Assembly (NCBI RefSeq): GCF_003574095.1
Contig: NZ_QWLA01000025.1
Location: 1 to 42,768 of the forward strand
Direction of reading: 5' to 3'
Origin: Calidithermus roseus
GTDB taxonomy: Bacteria > Deinococcota > Deinococci > Deinococcales > Thermaceae
DNA: 42,768 nucleotides
The notes below the pieces were generated by a model that was given only the letters and a program-made list of their open reading frames with translations, did not search any database and had not been told where the DNA came from. Both the position numbers and the translations under genes were made by a program. Shown here in pieces: positions 18,781-27,606 of the stretch (the first letter of the stretch is position 1; each line of letters begins with the position of its first letter).

Positions 18781-19996
18781 AACCATCCCCATCCCACCCC
18801 CCCAGCTAAGAGCGCCGGAGCTAACCACCTGGACGCTCAAACTGAGAACCATTACCCCCATGTTCGGGGGCAGCGCCACTCCGCGCGAGGTAGACCCCAA
18901 GAACCCGGTACGCGCGGCCAGCGTGCGGGGGCACCTGCGCTTCTGGTGGCGGGCTACGGCGGGGGCGCAGTATGCCAGTGCGGAGGAGCTGTTCAAGGCG
19001 GAAGAGGAAATTTGGGGGAGTGCAGAGAAGTACGGAAAAGTGGCCCTGCGGGTTCTGGAGCAGTCTGCCGGGCAGGCCGTGAGACCCTCGGAACTTGTGC
19101 CGGATAGGGGTACAGCGAGAACCGGGCCGATGGAGAAGTTCTTTCTGCACCCTTTCAACGAAAATAGAAGCGAGGGTTTGTCAGAAGCTAGTGGGCTAAA
19201 GTCGGTGGAGTTTACCCTCGAGCTCACCCATACCCTCTCCGAAACCGAGGCGGAGCACCTGCGTCGGGCTGTTCGGGCCTGGATTGCCTTCGGCGGCATT
19301 GGGGCGAGAACCCGACGCGGGGTGGGGGCGCTCGAGGTCACCGCGAACCTCAAAGACTGGCTACCCGCTACCCCCGACCAGCTCAAAACTTGGTTTGCGG
19401 TTCCACCGCAGAAAGAGGTTCATCACACCACCCTTGCTGGCGCGGTGATCTGCCTGGGCCAGCCCCGCAAGCCCAGCAACACCGATCCCTATAAAGGGCA
19501 CTCGGCCTGGCGGGAGCTGGGGCGCTTTTGGGCGCGTTTTCGCAAAGGGCACTATCTGGAAGACCCCGTGACCGGAGAAACCATGGCCTACACCCCCATG
19601 GCTGGGGGCAAGTGGCGCGACCACAAGACCCTGTTGGCCTTGCGACCCAGGCAAGAGCGTATTGCCCTGGCCAAGCCCTTCTACGGCCTGCCCATCGTTT
19701 ACCAGCGCTTGGGCGACAGCTTTAGCGGAACCCTCGAGGCGGTTCACTCAGGTGGCAGACGCATGGCCTCGCCGGTTATTTTGAAGCCCATTGCTTTTGC
19801 GGATGGCAGCATTTGGCCAGCCGTCATCATCCTCAATGCCCCTGCCCCCACACGAATCAGGGTCAATGGAGAAGAACTCTCTTTGCAGATTCCTGACAAC
19901 GACCCTGTGCTGGATGCGCTCGAGGCCGACGAGCCCCTCGAGGCTGTGCGTAAGGCTGCCCAGCTTCAGGGCTTCACCCAGGAGGTGCGCCTATGA
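18773..19996 (+). CDS. cmr1: Cmr1, type III-B RAMP subunit
   Basis: The protein has 407 residues from ATG 18773, behind GGGAGGGG. It shows the Cmr1 pattern: [20 protein letters not shown], then [20 protein letters not shown] and later [16 protein letters not shown] (glycine-rich RAMP loop). Cmr1 caps the 3' end of the Cmr complex near the end of the crRNA. It overlaps cas7 by eight bases and cmr2 by four (ATGA). Confidence 0.9.
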   Translation: MPRTIPIPPPQLRAPELTTWTLKLRTITPMFGGSATPREVDPKNPVRAASVRGHLRFWWRATAGAQYASAEELFKAEEEIWGSAEKYGKVALRVLEQSAGQAVRPSELVPDRGTARTGPMEKFFLHPFNENRSEGLSEASGLKSVEFTLELTHTLSETEAEHLRRAVRAWIAFGGIGARTRRGVGALEVTANLKDWLPATPDQLKTWFAVPPQKEVHHTTLAGAVICLGQPRKPSNTDPYKGHSAWRELGRFWARFRKGHYLEDPVTGETMAYTPMAGGKWRDHKTLLALRPRQERIALAKPFYGLPIVYQRLGDSFSGTLEAVHSGGRRMASPVILKPIAFADGSIWPAVIILNAPAPTRIRVNGEELSLQIPDNDPVLDALEADEPLEAVRKAAQLQGFTQEVRL

Positions 19997-21468
19997 CCCA
20001 CCTCCTCGCCATCTCCATCGGCCCCGTGCAGGACTTCATCGCCGCCGCCCGCCGCACCGCCGACCTGTACGCAGGTTCGCAAATCTTGCAGGAGCTGAGC
20101 AAGCACGCCGCGCAGTTTCTCCATTCAAAGGAAGCAGAGCTCATCTTCCCAGCCGACCCGAACGCCGACGGGGCCAACAAGATTCTGGCTAAGGTGAGCA
20201 CAGACCCCAAGCAGCTTGCCGAGGATACCAGGAGGGAAGTTCAGAAGAAGTTGAAGGCAATCTGGGAAGAGACCATCGGCAAACTTTCCGGTGAGTACCG
20301 GAGCTTGATTGACGATAAACGAGTCCAAGAGCAGCTTGGGAGTTTCCTCGAGTTCTACGCTGCCTGGGTGCCCTTGAAGAAATACCCCGAAAGCCGCCAG
20401 GCCGTGGAGCGACTGCTCGCAGGCCGCAAGGCTCTGCGGGACTTTGCGCCTACCCGGCAAAACGACGATGGCGTGCCCAAGTCGGCCCTGGATCCTTCGC
20501 GGGCTGCGGTCATTGACCCCCGGCAGTGGGCCGAGGCCAGCGTGCGGCTGGAGGATGGCTCCTATCGCCCGCTCCGCATCAAGCCCACCGAGTTTCTGGA
20601 CGCAGTCTCGCTTCTAAAGCGCTGCTACGGGGCGCTGAAGTCTGAGGTGGTGGTGGACACCCGCACCATGGCTCGGCGGGCCATCAACCCTGAAGCCATG
20701 CCGGATGAGCGCTGGGGCGAGGACGACGACCATATCCCGGAGCCCCAGCCCTACTTTGCCATCCTGGTAGCCGACGGCGACCGCATGGGTGACCTGATCA
20801 GCCGCCAGGACGACCCCGAGGCCCACCGCAGCCTCTCGAAAACCCTGGACGACTTCGCCAGGGAAGCCCGCAACATTGTGCTCAAGCACAAGGGCTTTAT
20901 GGTCTATTCGGGTGGGGACGATGTGCTGGCCTTCCTGCCGGTGAACCAAGCGGTGGCCTGCGCCCAAGAGCTTTCTGAGGAGTTTCGCCACCGGGTCAAG
21001 GGTACCCTTTCAGCGGGGATTGCCATTGTGCATTACCGCGAACCGCTCTCGATTTCCCTGCAAAATGCGCGAGACGCGGAAAAAGCCGCCAAGAACGGAG
21101 GGCGCAATGCGCTGGCGGTAGCCCTGCACACTCGAGGGGGCGCAGCCATCCAGGTAGTGCAATCCTGGGACGGGTTGACCTGGCAGGAGTTGCTACAAAC
21201 ATACAAGTCCCGCCAGATTACCCGTGGCTTTGCCCACGAACTGCGGGATCTGGTGCGCGAGTGGCAGGACGACATGCGGGCCGACTACCTGCATAAGGAA
21301 GCCCTGCGGGTTCTGGCCCGCAAAGAGGCCCGCGAGCTGAAAATCCCCGCGCCTACCACCGACACACCAACCTACCGAAGCGATTTGCTTCGCTTTGTGG
21401 ATCAACTTATCATCGCCCGCTTTCTGAGCGGCATCCGGGAGGAAGCGCATGCCGGAACGAGTTCTTGA
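19993..21468 (+). CDS. cmr2: Cmr2 (Cas10), short form without HD domain, with GGDD cyclase motif
   Basis: The 491-residue protein opens with LLAISIGPVQDFIAAARRTA, the typical Cmr2 start. The catalytic palm motif YSGGDDVLAFL is intact at residues 305-315, so cyclic oligoadenylate synthesis on target RNA binding is expected. There is no N-terminal HD nuclease domain, and I see no paired cysteines for the usual zinc ribbon, which explains the short length. DNA cleavage by this subunit is therefore not expected; the CARF proteins downstream would carry out the response. Confidence 0.9.
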   Translation: MTHLLAISIGPVQDFIAAARRTADLYAGSQILQELSKHAAQFLHSKEAELIFPADPNADGANKILAKVSTDPKQLAEDTRREVQKKLKAIWEETIGKLSGEYRSLIDDKRVQEQLGSFLEFYAAWVPLKKYPESRQAVERLLAGRKALRDFAPTRQNDDGVPKSALDPSRAAVIDPRQWAEASVRLEDGSYRPLRIKPTEFLDAVSLLKRCYGALKSEVVVDTRTMARRAINPEAMPDERWGEDDDHIPEPQPYFAILVADGDRMGDLISRQDDPEAHRSLSKTLDDFAREARNIVLKHKGFMVYSGGDDVLAFLPVNQAVACAQELSEEFRHRVKGTLSAGIAIVHYREPLSISLQNARDAEKAAKNGGRNALAVALHTRGGAAIQVVQSWDGLTWQELLQTYKSRQITRGFAHELRDLVREWQDDMRADYLHKEALRVLARKEARELKIPAPTTDTPTYRSDLLRFVDQLIIARFLSGIREEAHAGTSS

Positions 21469-22585
21469 AATCCACGCCCTGAGCCCCCTGCTGTTCCGCG
21501 ATGGCCGGCCCTTCAGCGCCGCCGACGGCACCGAGACCGCCGCCCGGAGCCTGAGTCTGCCCTTGCCCAGCACTGTGGCAAGTTTTATTCGTACCCAGAT
21601 TGGCAAGGCAGAAGGGCTGAACTGGTCGGAACACAAAGCCCTCAAAGAAGCAAATAGCTGGCAAGTGTGCGGGCCGCTGTTGGCTCGAGGTAATGAACTT
21701 CTGCTACCCGCCCCCCGCGATGCGGTGGTTTACCGGGGTGCTGACGGCAATGCCCAGGTCATGAAGCTGACACCCTTTAGCCCCCCCGACGGCGCGGACT
21801 GTGACCTGCCGGACGGCCTTTTGCCCCTGCAGGTCACCCAGGACGTGAAGCCCGAGTCCGGCTACAACTTCTGGACGGCCCAGAGTATGACTTGCTGGCT
21901 GTTGGGAGAGAAGGTTATACCGCAAAAAATAGCCGGTCTGCCCACCGAGACCCGCGTCCACGTGGCTATGGATCCGACCAGGGGCAAGGCCAAAGAGGGC
22001 CAACTTTTCAGCGTGGCCTACCGGCCCCTGGAGATGGGCAAGAACCCCCAAACCTACCAGCCCGCCAGCCTGCGGGTGCGGCTCTCGCTGCCCAACGGGC
22101 AGACCCCGGCCCCCATTGGCCACCTGGGGGGCGAGCGCCGCCCGGTGGCGGTGGAGGTAAAAGAGAGCCTTTCGGACTACTGGTTCGACTGCCCGGAAGC
22201 TATCAAAAAGCGCTTCGCGGAGCTGGGCAAGGGGGCAAGGGTGCGCCTGGTGCTGGCCACCCCGGCCCTGTTTGAGGGTGGCTGGAAGCCCGGTTGGATT
22301 GAAAAGTCCGGCACGGGCGAACTGCACCTGCCGCGCGGGCTGGCCAGGGTACGCCTCAAGCTGGTTTCGGCGGCGGTGGGGCGGCGCGAGCCGGTGAGCG
22401 GCTGGAACCTGCGGCAAAACCAGCCCAAACGGGTGCGCTGGATGGCGCCCGCGGGCAGTGTGTACTTCTTCGAGGTAGAGGACGGGAACCCAGCCGACCT
22501 GCTGGAAAGCTGGCTCCGGCCCGTTAGCGACAACGAGCAAGACCGCAAGGACGGCTTTGGACTGGCCCTTTGGGGAGTGTGGTGA
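21449..22585 (+). CDS. cmr3: Cmr3, type III-B RAMP subunit
   Basis: The protein has 378 residues from ATG 21449, behind GGGAGGAAG, overlapping cmr2 by 20 bases. The N-terminus (LEIHALSPLLFRDGRPFSAA) is the typical Cmr3 RAMP motif, and LPLPSTVASFIRTQIGKAEG follows. Cmr3 binds the crRNA 5' handle next to Cmr2. Confidence 0.88.
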   Translation: MPERVLEIHALSPLLFRDGRPFSAADGTETAARSLSLPLPSTVASFIRTQIGKAEGLNWSEHKALKEANSWQVCGPLLARGNELLLPAPRDAVVYRGADGNAQVMKLTPFSPPDGADCDLPDGLLPLQVTQDVKPESGYNFWTAQSMTCWLLGEKVIPQKIAGLPTETRVHVAMDPTRGKAKEGQLFSVAYRPLEMGKNPQTYQPASLRVRLSLPNGQTPAPIGHLGGERRPVAVEVKESLSDYWFDCPEAIKKRFAELGKGARVRLVLATPALFEGGWKPGWIEKSGTGELHLPRGLARVRLKLVSAAVGRREPVSGWNLRQNQPKRVRWMAPAGSVYFFEVEDGNPADLLESWLRPVSDNEQDRKDGFGLALWGVW

Positions 22586-22587
22586 AC

Positions 22588-23388
22588 ATGCAAGCAAAAA
22601 TGGTTTTCTGGCAGGCCCTCACGCCGGTACACCCCGGCACCGGGCAGGATTCAAGCAGCGTGATTGACCTTCCGGTAGCCCGCGAGGCCGCCACCGGCTT
22701 CCCGGTGATTCCGGCCAGCAGCCTGAAGGGGGTGCTGCGGGACGGGCGCGAGGATGAGCAAAGCAATAAGCTTTTCGGCTCCCTGGAAAACGCTGCCGAA
22801 CTGACCCTGACCGACGCGCGGGTGCTGTTTTTGCCGGTGCGCTCGTACGCGGGCACCTTTGCCTTCCTGACCTGCCCGCTGGTGCTCGAGCGGCTCAAGC
22901 GGGACCAGAAGGCTTTGGGCCTTCCCGAGCTAAAAGCTACGATTCCGAATCCAGGGCAAAAAGAAGCCTTCCTGCCGCAGAATACGCAGATTACCCACAA
23001 CAATCAGGTGATCCTCGAGGACATAGACCTGAGCGCAAAAGTCGGGGACGCAGATGCCTTGGCGCAGGAACTTGGGAAACTGGTGTTCGGTGAGGAAGCG
23101 GGCTACTTTGTTGAGCGCTTTGCCCTGGTGTCGAACGACGTATTTGCCTACTTCAGCGAGATGGGCATGGAGATTATCGCACGGGTCAAACTGGATTCGG
23201 ACTCTAAAACAGTGGTGCGCGGTGGCCTCTGGTACGAAGAAGCCATCCCCGCCGAGACGGTCTTCTCGAGCTTCGCCATTGGCAAGAGCGGCTTTGACGA
23301 AATCAACCGGCCCTACATCCAAATAGGCGGCCAGGCCAGCGTGGGAAGGGGGCTGTTGCGGCGGATGGGGGTGAAGCATGAGTCTTAA
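22588..23388 (+). CDS. cmr4: Cmr4, type III-B backbone RNase subunit
   Basis: The protein has 266 residues. ATG 22588 is preferred because GGGGAG (22572-22577) is ten bases upstream and the cmr3 stop precedes it; GTG and TTG starts are possible up to 22570. RAMP motifs include MVFWQALTPVHPGTGQDSSS, FPVIPASSLKGVLRD and the C-terminal YIQIGGQASVGRGLLRRM. Cmr4 copies form the filament that cuts target RNA at six-base intervals. Confidence 0.9.
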   Translation: MQAKMVFWQALTPVHPGTGQDSSSVIDLPVAREAATGFPVIPASSLKGVLRDGREDEQSNKLFGSLENAAELTLTDARVLFLPVRSYAGTFAFLTCPLVLERLKRDQKALGLPELKATIPNPGQKEAFLPQNTQITHNNQVILEDIDLSAKVGDADALAQELGKLVFGEEAGYFVERFALVSNDVFAYFSEMGMEIIARVKLDSDSKTVVRGGLWYEEAIPAETVFSSFAIGKSGFDEINRPYIQIGGQASVGRGLLRRMGVKHES

Positions 23389-23791
23389 GACCCGCGCGCA
23401 GGCGGATATGAGAAAAGCCCTCGATCTAGTCAGCAGCCTTGAAGGCGAAAATGAAGAGGTCAAGAACATCTACGGCGGCCTGTGCCACAACTTTCCCATC
23501 CTGGTGCGGCAGAGCGGGCTTTGCCAGGCGCTGGCTTTTAGCGCAGATAAGGCGAGGGTAAATCCCAATCAAAAAGAGACTGATCGGAACAAGGCACACA
23601 AGTTGCTTCTGAAGCATGTGGGCGACATTCTGGATGTGCAAAGCGCCCTCGAGGCTGTTCAGCAAACAGACGCTATCGGCTACATGCACTACACCCGCCG
23701 GGTGCTTTCAGCCTGGGTCTACTTCAAGCGCTTTGCCGCCAGCGTGCTGGGCGTGCATACCGGAGGACACGATGAGAGCCAGCAGACTTAA
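23378..23791 (+). CDS. cmr5: Cmr5, type III-B small subunit
   Basis: The protein has 137 residues, all helical, starting at ATG 23378 and overlapping cmr4 by 11 bases. It matches Cmr5 in size, position and pattern (AQADMRKALDLVSSLEGEN, YGGLCHNFPILVRQSGLCQA, HYTRRVLSAWVYFKRFAASV). It lines the target-RNA side of the Cmr filament. Confidence 0.88.
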   Translation: MSLKTRAQADMRKALDLVSSLEGENEEVKNIYGGLCHNFPILVRQSGLCQALAFSADKARVNPNQKETDRNKAHKLLLKHVGDILDVQSALEAVQQTDAIGYMHYTRRVLSAWVYFKRFAASVLGVHTGGHDESQQT

Positions 23792-24746
23792 CCTTCCCCC
23801 ACCCCCCCACGCCGGGCTGGCCCTTCAACGCTACTTGAAGCAGCAAGACGATGAAAACGCTTCGGCGCGGGAACTCCTGACCCATATTGCCAACAGCCAG
23901 GTCTCTACCGTGTACCGCACCGCCTTCGAGCGCTGGAAGGAAAGCCTCAAGGGCGCAATCTGGCTCGAGGCCACCACCCGCACCCCATTGGCCATTGGCT
24001 TGGGCAACAGCAGCCCCCTGGAGAACGGTCTGGCCCTGCACCACACCTACGGCACGCCTTACCTGCCGGGCAGCGCGCTAAAGGGCCTGCTGCGCCGGGT
24101 GGCCGAGCGCTATGGGCTTACCGAGCAGGAAAAAGCGGTGCTGCTGGGCGAAGGCCCCGACCCCAAGCGAAAAAACCAGGGCAACGCGGCCTACCTGGTC
24201 TACTGGGACGGCTGGTTAGACCCCGCCAGCAGCCAGCCCTTCCAGTCGGATGTGATTACCGTGCATCACCGCGAATACTACGGCAAAAAAGGCGCGGTCT
24301 GGCCCACCGACTTCGACGACCCCAATCCCGTGGCCTTTTTGTCGGTGAAGCCGGGAGTAAAGTTCTGCATTCCCATCACCTCCCCCGCCGAAAACGCCCA
24401 GGACTGGCCCTACAAGGCCGCCGAGATGCTCAAGTGGGGTTTGGAAAACCTGGGCTTGGGGGGTAAGACCAATGCGGGGTATGGGTATTTTGAGGTTAGG
24501 CCACCCGAGAAGCCAAAAACCGATGCGGATATTGCCCAGGAGATTTACCTCGAGTTCCGCCCACTAATTGAGCGAATCAAACTGCGCGACCCCATGCGCG
24601 ACGTACGGGAAATAGCCGCAAAGTTGAAGAAATATCCACTTAGGCATCGTTCAAAGACTATCGAGGCCATCGTGGAACATCTCAAGTCCATTGGAGTGGG
24701 TGCGGGAGATATAGACCGAATCCGGGCAATGCTGGAGGAGACATGA
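23772..24746 (+). CDS. cmr6: Cmr6, type III-B RAMP subunit with C-terminal extension
   Basis: The protein has 324 residues from ATG 23772, behind CGGAGGACAC, overlapping cmr5 by 20 bases. Cmr6 motifs are LALHHTYGTPYLPGSALKGL and the C-terminal RAMP loop GLENLGLGGKTNAGYGYFEV. About 75 residues follow the RAMP core (from KPKTDADIAQEIYLEFRPL), predicted helical and charged, with unknown purpose. ATGA overlap with the CARF-HEPN gene. Confidence 0.88.
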   Translation: MRASRLNLPPPPHAGLALQRYLKQQDDENASARELLTHIANSQVSTVYRTAFERWKESLKGAIWLEATTRTPLAIGLGNSSPLENGLALHHTYGTPYLPGSALKGLLRRVAERYGLTEQEKAVLLGEGPDPKRKNQGNAAYLVYWDGWLDPASSQPFQSDVITVHHREYYGKKGAVWPTDFDDPNPVAFLSVKPGVKFCIPITSPAENAQDWPYKAAEMLKWGLENLGLGGKTNAGYGYFEVRPPEKPKTDADIAQEIYLEFRPLIERIKLRDPMRDVREIAAKLKKYPLRHRSKTIEAIVEHLKSIGVGAGDIDRIRAMLEET

Positions 24747-25909
24747 TTATTCTTTCACTACTGGGAACCGGAGACTATAACGAAACCATCTACACCTGGG
24801 GGAGACGGAAAAAGTCAGCCCAGTTCATGCAACAAGCCCTCTCCGCATGGTTTCCTAACACGAGCCTTCTGGTTTGCGCCACACGTAAGGCAAAGGGTAA
24901 GCATGGGAAAGTCCTTCGCGAAACTATTCCAAACATAAAAATGATTAACATTCCGATGGGAAAAAACGAAAAGCAATTCTGGACAATATACAACCGAATC
25001 GAGGAAAATATACCCGCAGAGAGTGAATTGGTGTTCGACATAACCCATGGTTTTCGTTCCCTACCGGTTCTGGCTTTGCTTGCTGTGGCGTACCTGAGGG
25101 CGGCTAAGGGTGTGAAAGTTAAGCATATTCTGTATGGTGCATTTGAAGCCAGGGTTGGTGAGAAGACCCCGGTACTTGACCTACTGCCCTTCTTGAACAT
25201 GCTGGACTGGGCTAGTGCCACCAACCGTTTTTTGGAGACGGGCGATGCGAGAAAATTTCGACCACTGATTGAAACTAAAGGGGGTAGGCCGCTCAATGTG
25301 CACCTCAATTCCGCAGTAAAAGAATTGGATTCGTTATCTCAGGCGCTCGCTACTAACCGCGCCTTACGGAGCGGAGAACTGGCCCAAAAGGTACAGGAGA
25401 AATTGTTAAAAGCTCAACAGGGGAAGTGGGAACCGAGACACGAACCCCTCAAACTGCTTTTGCCGCGCCTGGCAGATAGCCTGAGCCTGCTAAGCCGAGA
25501 TAAGCAAGGTTCGCAGGAAGAACAACTGAGGCAGAGCTTTGGCCAAGTAGAGTGGCTTTTGCAGAATCAGCAATTCGAGAAGGCGCTCGGTCTGGCTCGA
25601 GAGTGGATGGTGTCATTCGCGCAGTTGAAGAGGCAAGGAAGTTGGCAACCCATTGAGCGCAAGAAGAGAAAAGCAGTGGAAGATTGGTTGAACGACTGTG
25701 CCAAAGGGAATGTTGCCACACCCGATGACTGGGAGGCTTTTATTGGTGTGTGGAAAGACCTTGGGAACTTGCGAAATGACCTCATGCATTTTGGTTTCCG
25801 AGATGCTCCTCGAACGGAAGCATCCATCCCTAAAGAGGTTGAGGAAAAAATTGATGGCCTCAGGGAAGTTGTCTCTTCGCTGGGCCTCGAGCTTCCGGAG
25901 GTTTCATGA
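24743..25909 (+). CDS. CARF-HEPN ribonuclease (Csx2/Csx1-like, TM1812 family)
   Basis: The protein has 388 residues. The N-terminus (MIILSLLGTGDYNETIYTWG) and VFDITHGFRSLPVLALLAVA are the TM1812/TIGR02221-type CARF ligand-binding signature. The C-terminal helical domain carries the HEPN motif RNDLMH at residues 344-349 (R-x4-H). The family binds cyclic oligoadenylates made by Cas10 and degrades RNA nonspecifically. Base composition is lower in GC than in neighbouring cas genes, which may mean separate acquisition. ATGA overlaps on both sides. Confidence 0.88.
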   Translation: MIILSLLGTGDYNETIYTWGRRKKSAQFMQQALSAWFPNTSLLVCATRKAKGKHGKVLRETIPNIKMINIPMGKNEKQFWTIYNRIEENIPAESELVFDITHGFRSLPVLALLAVAYLRAAKGVKVKHILYGAFEARVGEKTPVLDLLPFLNMLDWASATNRFLETGDARKFRPLIETKGGRPLNVHLNSAVKELDSLSQALATNRALRSGELAQKVQEKLLKAQQGKWEPRHEPLKLLLPRLADSLSLLSRDKQGSQEEQLRQSFGQVEWLLQNQQFEKALGLAREWMVSFAQLKRQGSWQPIERKKRKAVEDWLNDCAKGNVATPDDWEAFIGVWKDLGNLRNDLMHFGFRDAPRTEASIPKEVEEKIDGLREVVSSLGLELPEVS

Positions 25910-26952
25910 GCACCGTCATCCTCACCACTGTTGGTACCAGCCTGTTGGGCAACATCGCGCGAGCGGGCATTGGCAAAGAGGACGCTCGAGGCGTCCTCGA
26001 GTTCATCCGTAGCGACCCGGCCAAAGCCAGCGCCGAGACCAACTCGCTGGGGCGCCTGCTGCGGGGGGGAGAGCGGGTAGAACTCCTGCACAGCGACACC
26101 GAGGAAGGGCGCTGGTGCGCGGTGTGGGTAGCTACTTACCTGCGTGAAAAGGGCTTCTCCGTTGAGCTGTTCAAGGTACAGGGTCTGGCCTACGAGGCCA
26201 GGGGTTTCGTGGACTACGGACTGAGGCAGTTCGTTCAACTGTTGGCTGGGCGGATTCGTGAGGTCCACCGACAGGGTCACCAAGCGGCCATCAATGCCAC
26301 CGGAGGCTTCAAGGCCGAGATCGCTTACGCCACCGCGCTGGGTCTGGTGTTCAAGGTGCCGGTCTATTACATTCACGAGAAGTTCGGCGACATCGTGACG
26401 CTACCACCCTCTCCCTTCGGCTGGGACAACAGCTTGATTGCCTGGAACACCGATTTCTTCGATTGGATCGATGCCGAGCTTCGCCCTACCTCCGAGGTAC
26501 GCTCCCGGGTCAGAGGGCTGCCCGCCGAGATAGGTTTACTGCTGGAGGAGATGCCCGACGGCTACACGGTGCTCTCACCGCTGGGCCAAGCTTACCTCGA
26601 GGCCTTCCGGTGCGAGTTTGAGCAGGCTCAAAGTGTTCCCGTCTATTTTTCGCCCAAGGCAAGGGCAACTTGGGAAAACCTCGAGCCCGCCGCGCAGGAG
26701 CGCTACCAAAAGCTTCTCCAGCGCCTACGCCTGCCCAACCGTGCGGCCAACAGCGAACTCAAGAGCGGCGGTGGCGATGTGCTGGGCTACCCCAAGGGGC
26801 GTGTAGACGAGCGGCTTTTCTACGCCGAACGGGACGGAGGGCTCTACGTCTTCGCTCTCACCCGGCACGGCCCCGGGTACGAGCGTATGTGCCAGGAGGG
26901 CTTTAGCTGGCGCGACTTCGAGCCGGCAGAATTCACCCTCTGGGAGGGCTAG
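25906..26952 (+). CDS. CARF-domain effector with RelE-like C-terminus (Cami1-like)
   Basis: The protein has 348 residues. Residues 1-175 are a CARF domain of the APE2256 type (ILTTVGTSLLGNIARAGIGK, AAINATGGFKAEIAYATALG, YYIHEKFGDIVTLPP). After a short winged-helix-like linker (about 180-225), residues about 230-340 look like a RelE/ParE-type mRNA interferase fold (VYFSPKARATWENLEPAAQE, DERLFYAERDGGLYVFALTR, HGPGYERM). CARF-RelE proteins (Cami1) are known to be activated by cyclic tetra-adenylate and cleave mRNA at the ribosome. The RelE call rests on pattern, not on a search. Confidence 0.75.
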   Translation: MSTVILTTVGTSLLGNIARAGIGKEDARGVLEFIRSDPAKASAETNSLGRLLRGGERVELLHSDTEEGRWCAVWVATYLREKGFSVELFKVQGLAYEARGFVDYGLRQFVQLLAGRIREVHRQGHQAAINATGGFKAEIAYATALGLVFKVPVYYIHEKFGDIVTLPPSPFGWDNSLIAWNTDFFDWIDAELRPTSEVRSRVRGLPAEIGLLLEEMPDGYTVLSPLGQAYLEAFRCEFEQAQSVPVYFSPKARATWENLEPAAQERYQKLLQRLRLPNRAANSELKSGGGDVLGYPKGRVDERLFYAERDGGLYVFALTRHGPGYERMCQEGFSWRDFEPAEFTLWEG

Positions 26953-27606
26953 ATGGACGACCTGGACGACCTGTTACCCGAGGCAGCCCTGACCCCGCTC
27001 GAGGCCCAGGAGCCCCTGCCCATCAGCGCCCTGGCCCAGTACACCTACTGCCCCCGTCGGGCGGCCCTGATTCTGCTCGAGGGCGAGTGGGCCGACAACG
27101 AGTTCACCCTGCGTGGAACCCGCGCCCACGAGCAGGCCGACCTGCCCGAGGGCCTACTGCGGGAGGGGGTCTGGGTGGAGCGGGCTTTGCCGCTGTGGTC
27201 GGAGCGGCTGGGGCTTTCGGGCCGAGCCGACGTGGTGGAGTTTGTGGAGGGGGCACCGTACCCGGTGGAGTACAAGGTGGGTCGCAATTGGCCCAGGGAA
27301 CTGGCACGCCGGGCTGCTGAGGTACAGCTTTGCGCCCAAGCTTTGTGTCTGGAGGAGATGTTCGGCCAGGGCGTAGAGGAGGGTGCCCTCTTTAGCAAGA
27401 CGAGTCGGCGCAGGCGGCCGGTGCGCTTTACCCCCGAGCTCCGAGCCGCAACCTTGGCCACCATCAGCGCCCTGCGAAGGCTGTTGCGCGAGGAGCGTCT
27501 GCCCCCACCCGCTGCCGACGAGCGGTGCCGCCACTGCTCGCTGCTCTCGGTCTGTATGCCACATGTACCTCAGGCCTTGGTCGAGTGGAGGGCTCAGCGG
27601 ACGTGA
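26953..27606 (+). CDS. cas4: Cas4 RecB-like exonuclease
   Basis: The protein has 217 residues, starting at the base after the preceding stop. Iron-sulfur cysteines are in YTYCPRRAALILLEGE and the C-terminal CRHCSLLSVC. RecB nuclease motifs are GRADVVEF and PYPVEYKVGRN (D, E-x-K), with AEVQLCAQALCLEEMFG. Cas4 trims prespacers and fixes PAM and orientation with Cas1-Cas2. Directly before cas1, overlapping by GTGA. Confidence 0.93.
   Translation: MDDLDDLLPEAALTPLEAQEPLPISALAQYTYCPRRAALILLEGEWADNEFTLRGTRAHEQADLPEGLLREGVWVERALPLWSERLGLSGRADVVEFVEGAPYPVEYKVGRNWPRELARRAAEVQLCAQALCLEEMFGQGVEEGALFSKTSRRRRPVRFTPELRAATLATISALRRLLREERLPPPAADERCRHCSLLSVCMPHVPQALVEWRAQRT

Noticed and set aside
27525-27602. 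Upstream extension of cas1
   Set aside because: It overlaps the Cas4 C-terminal cysteine region; Cas1 homology begins at GTG 27603.
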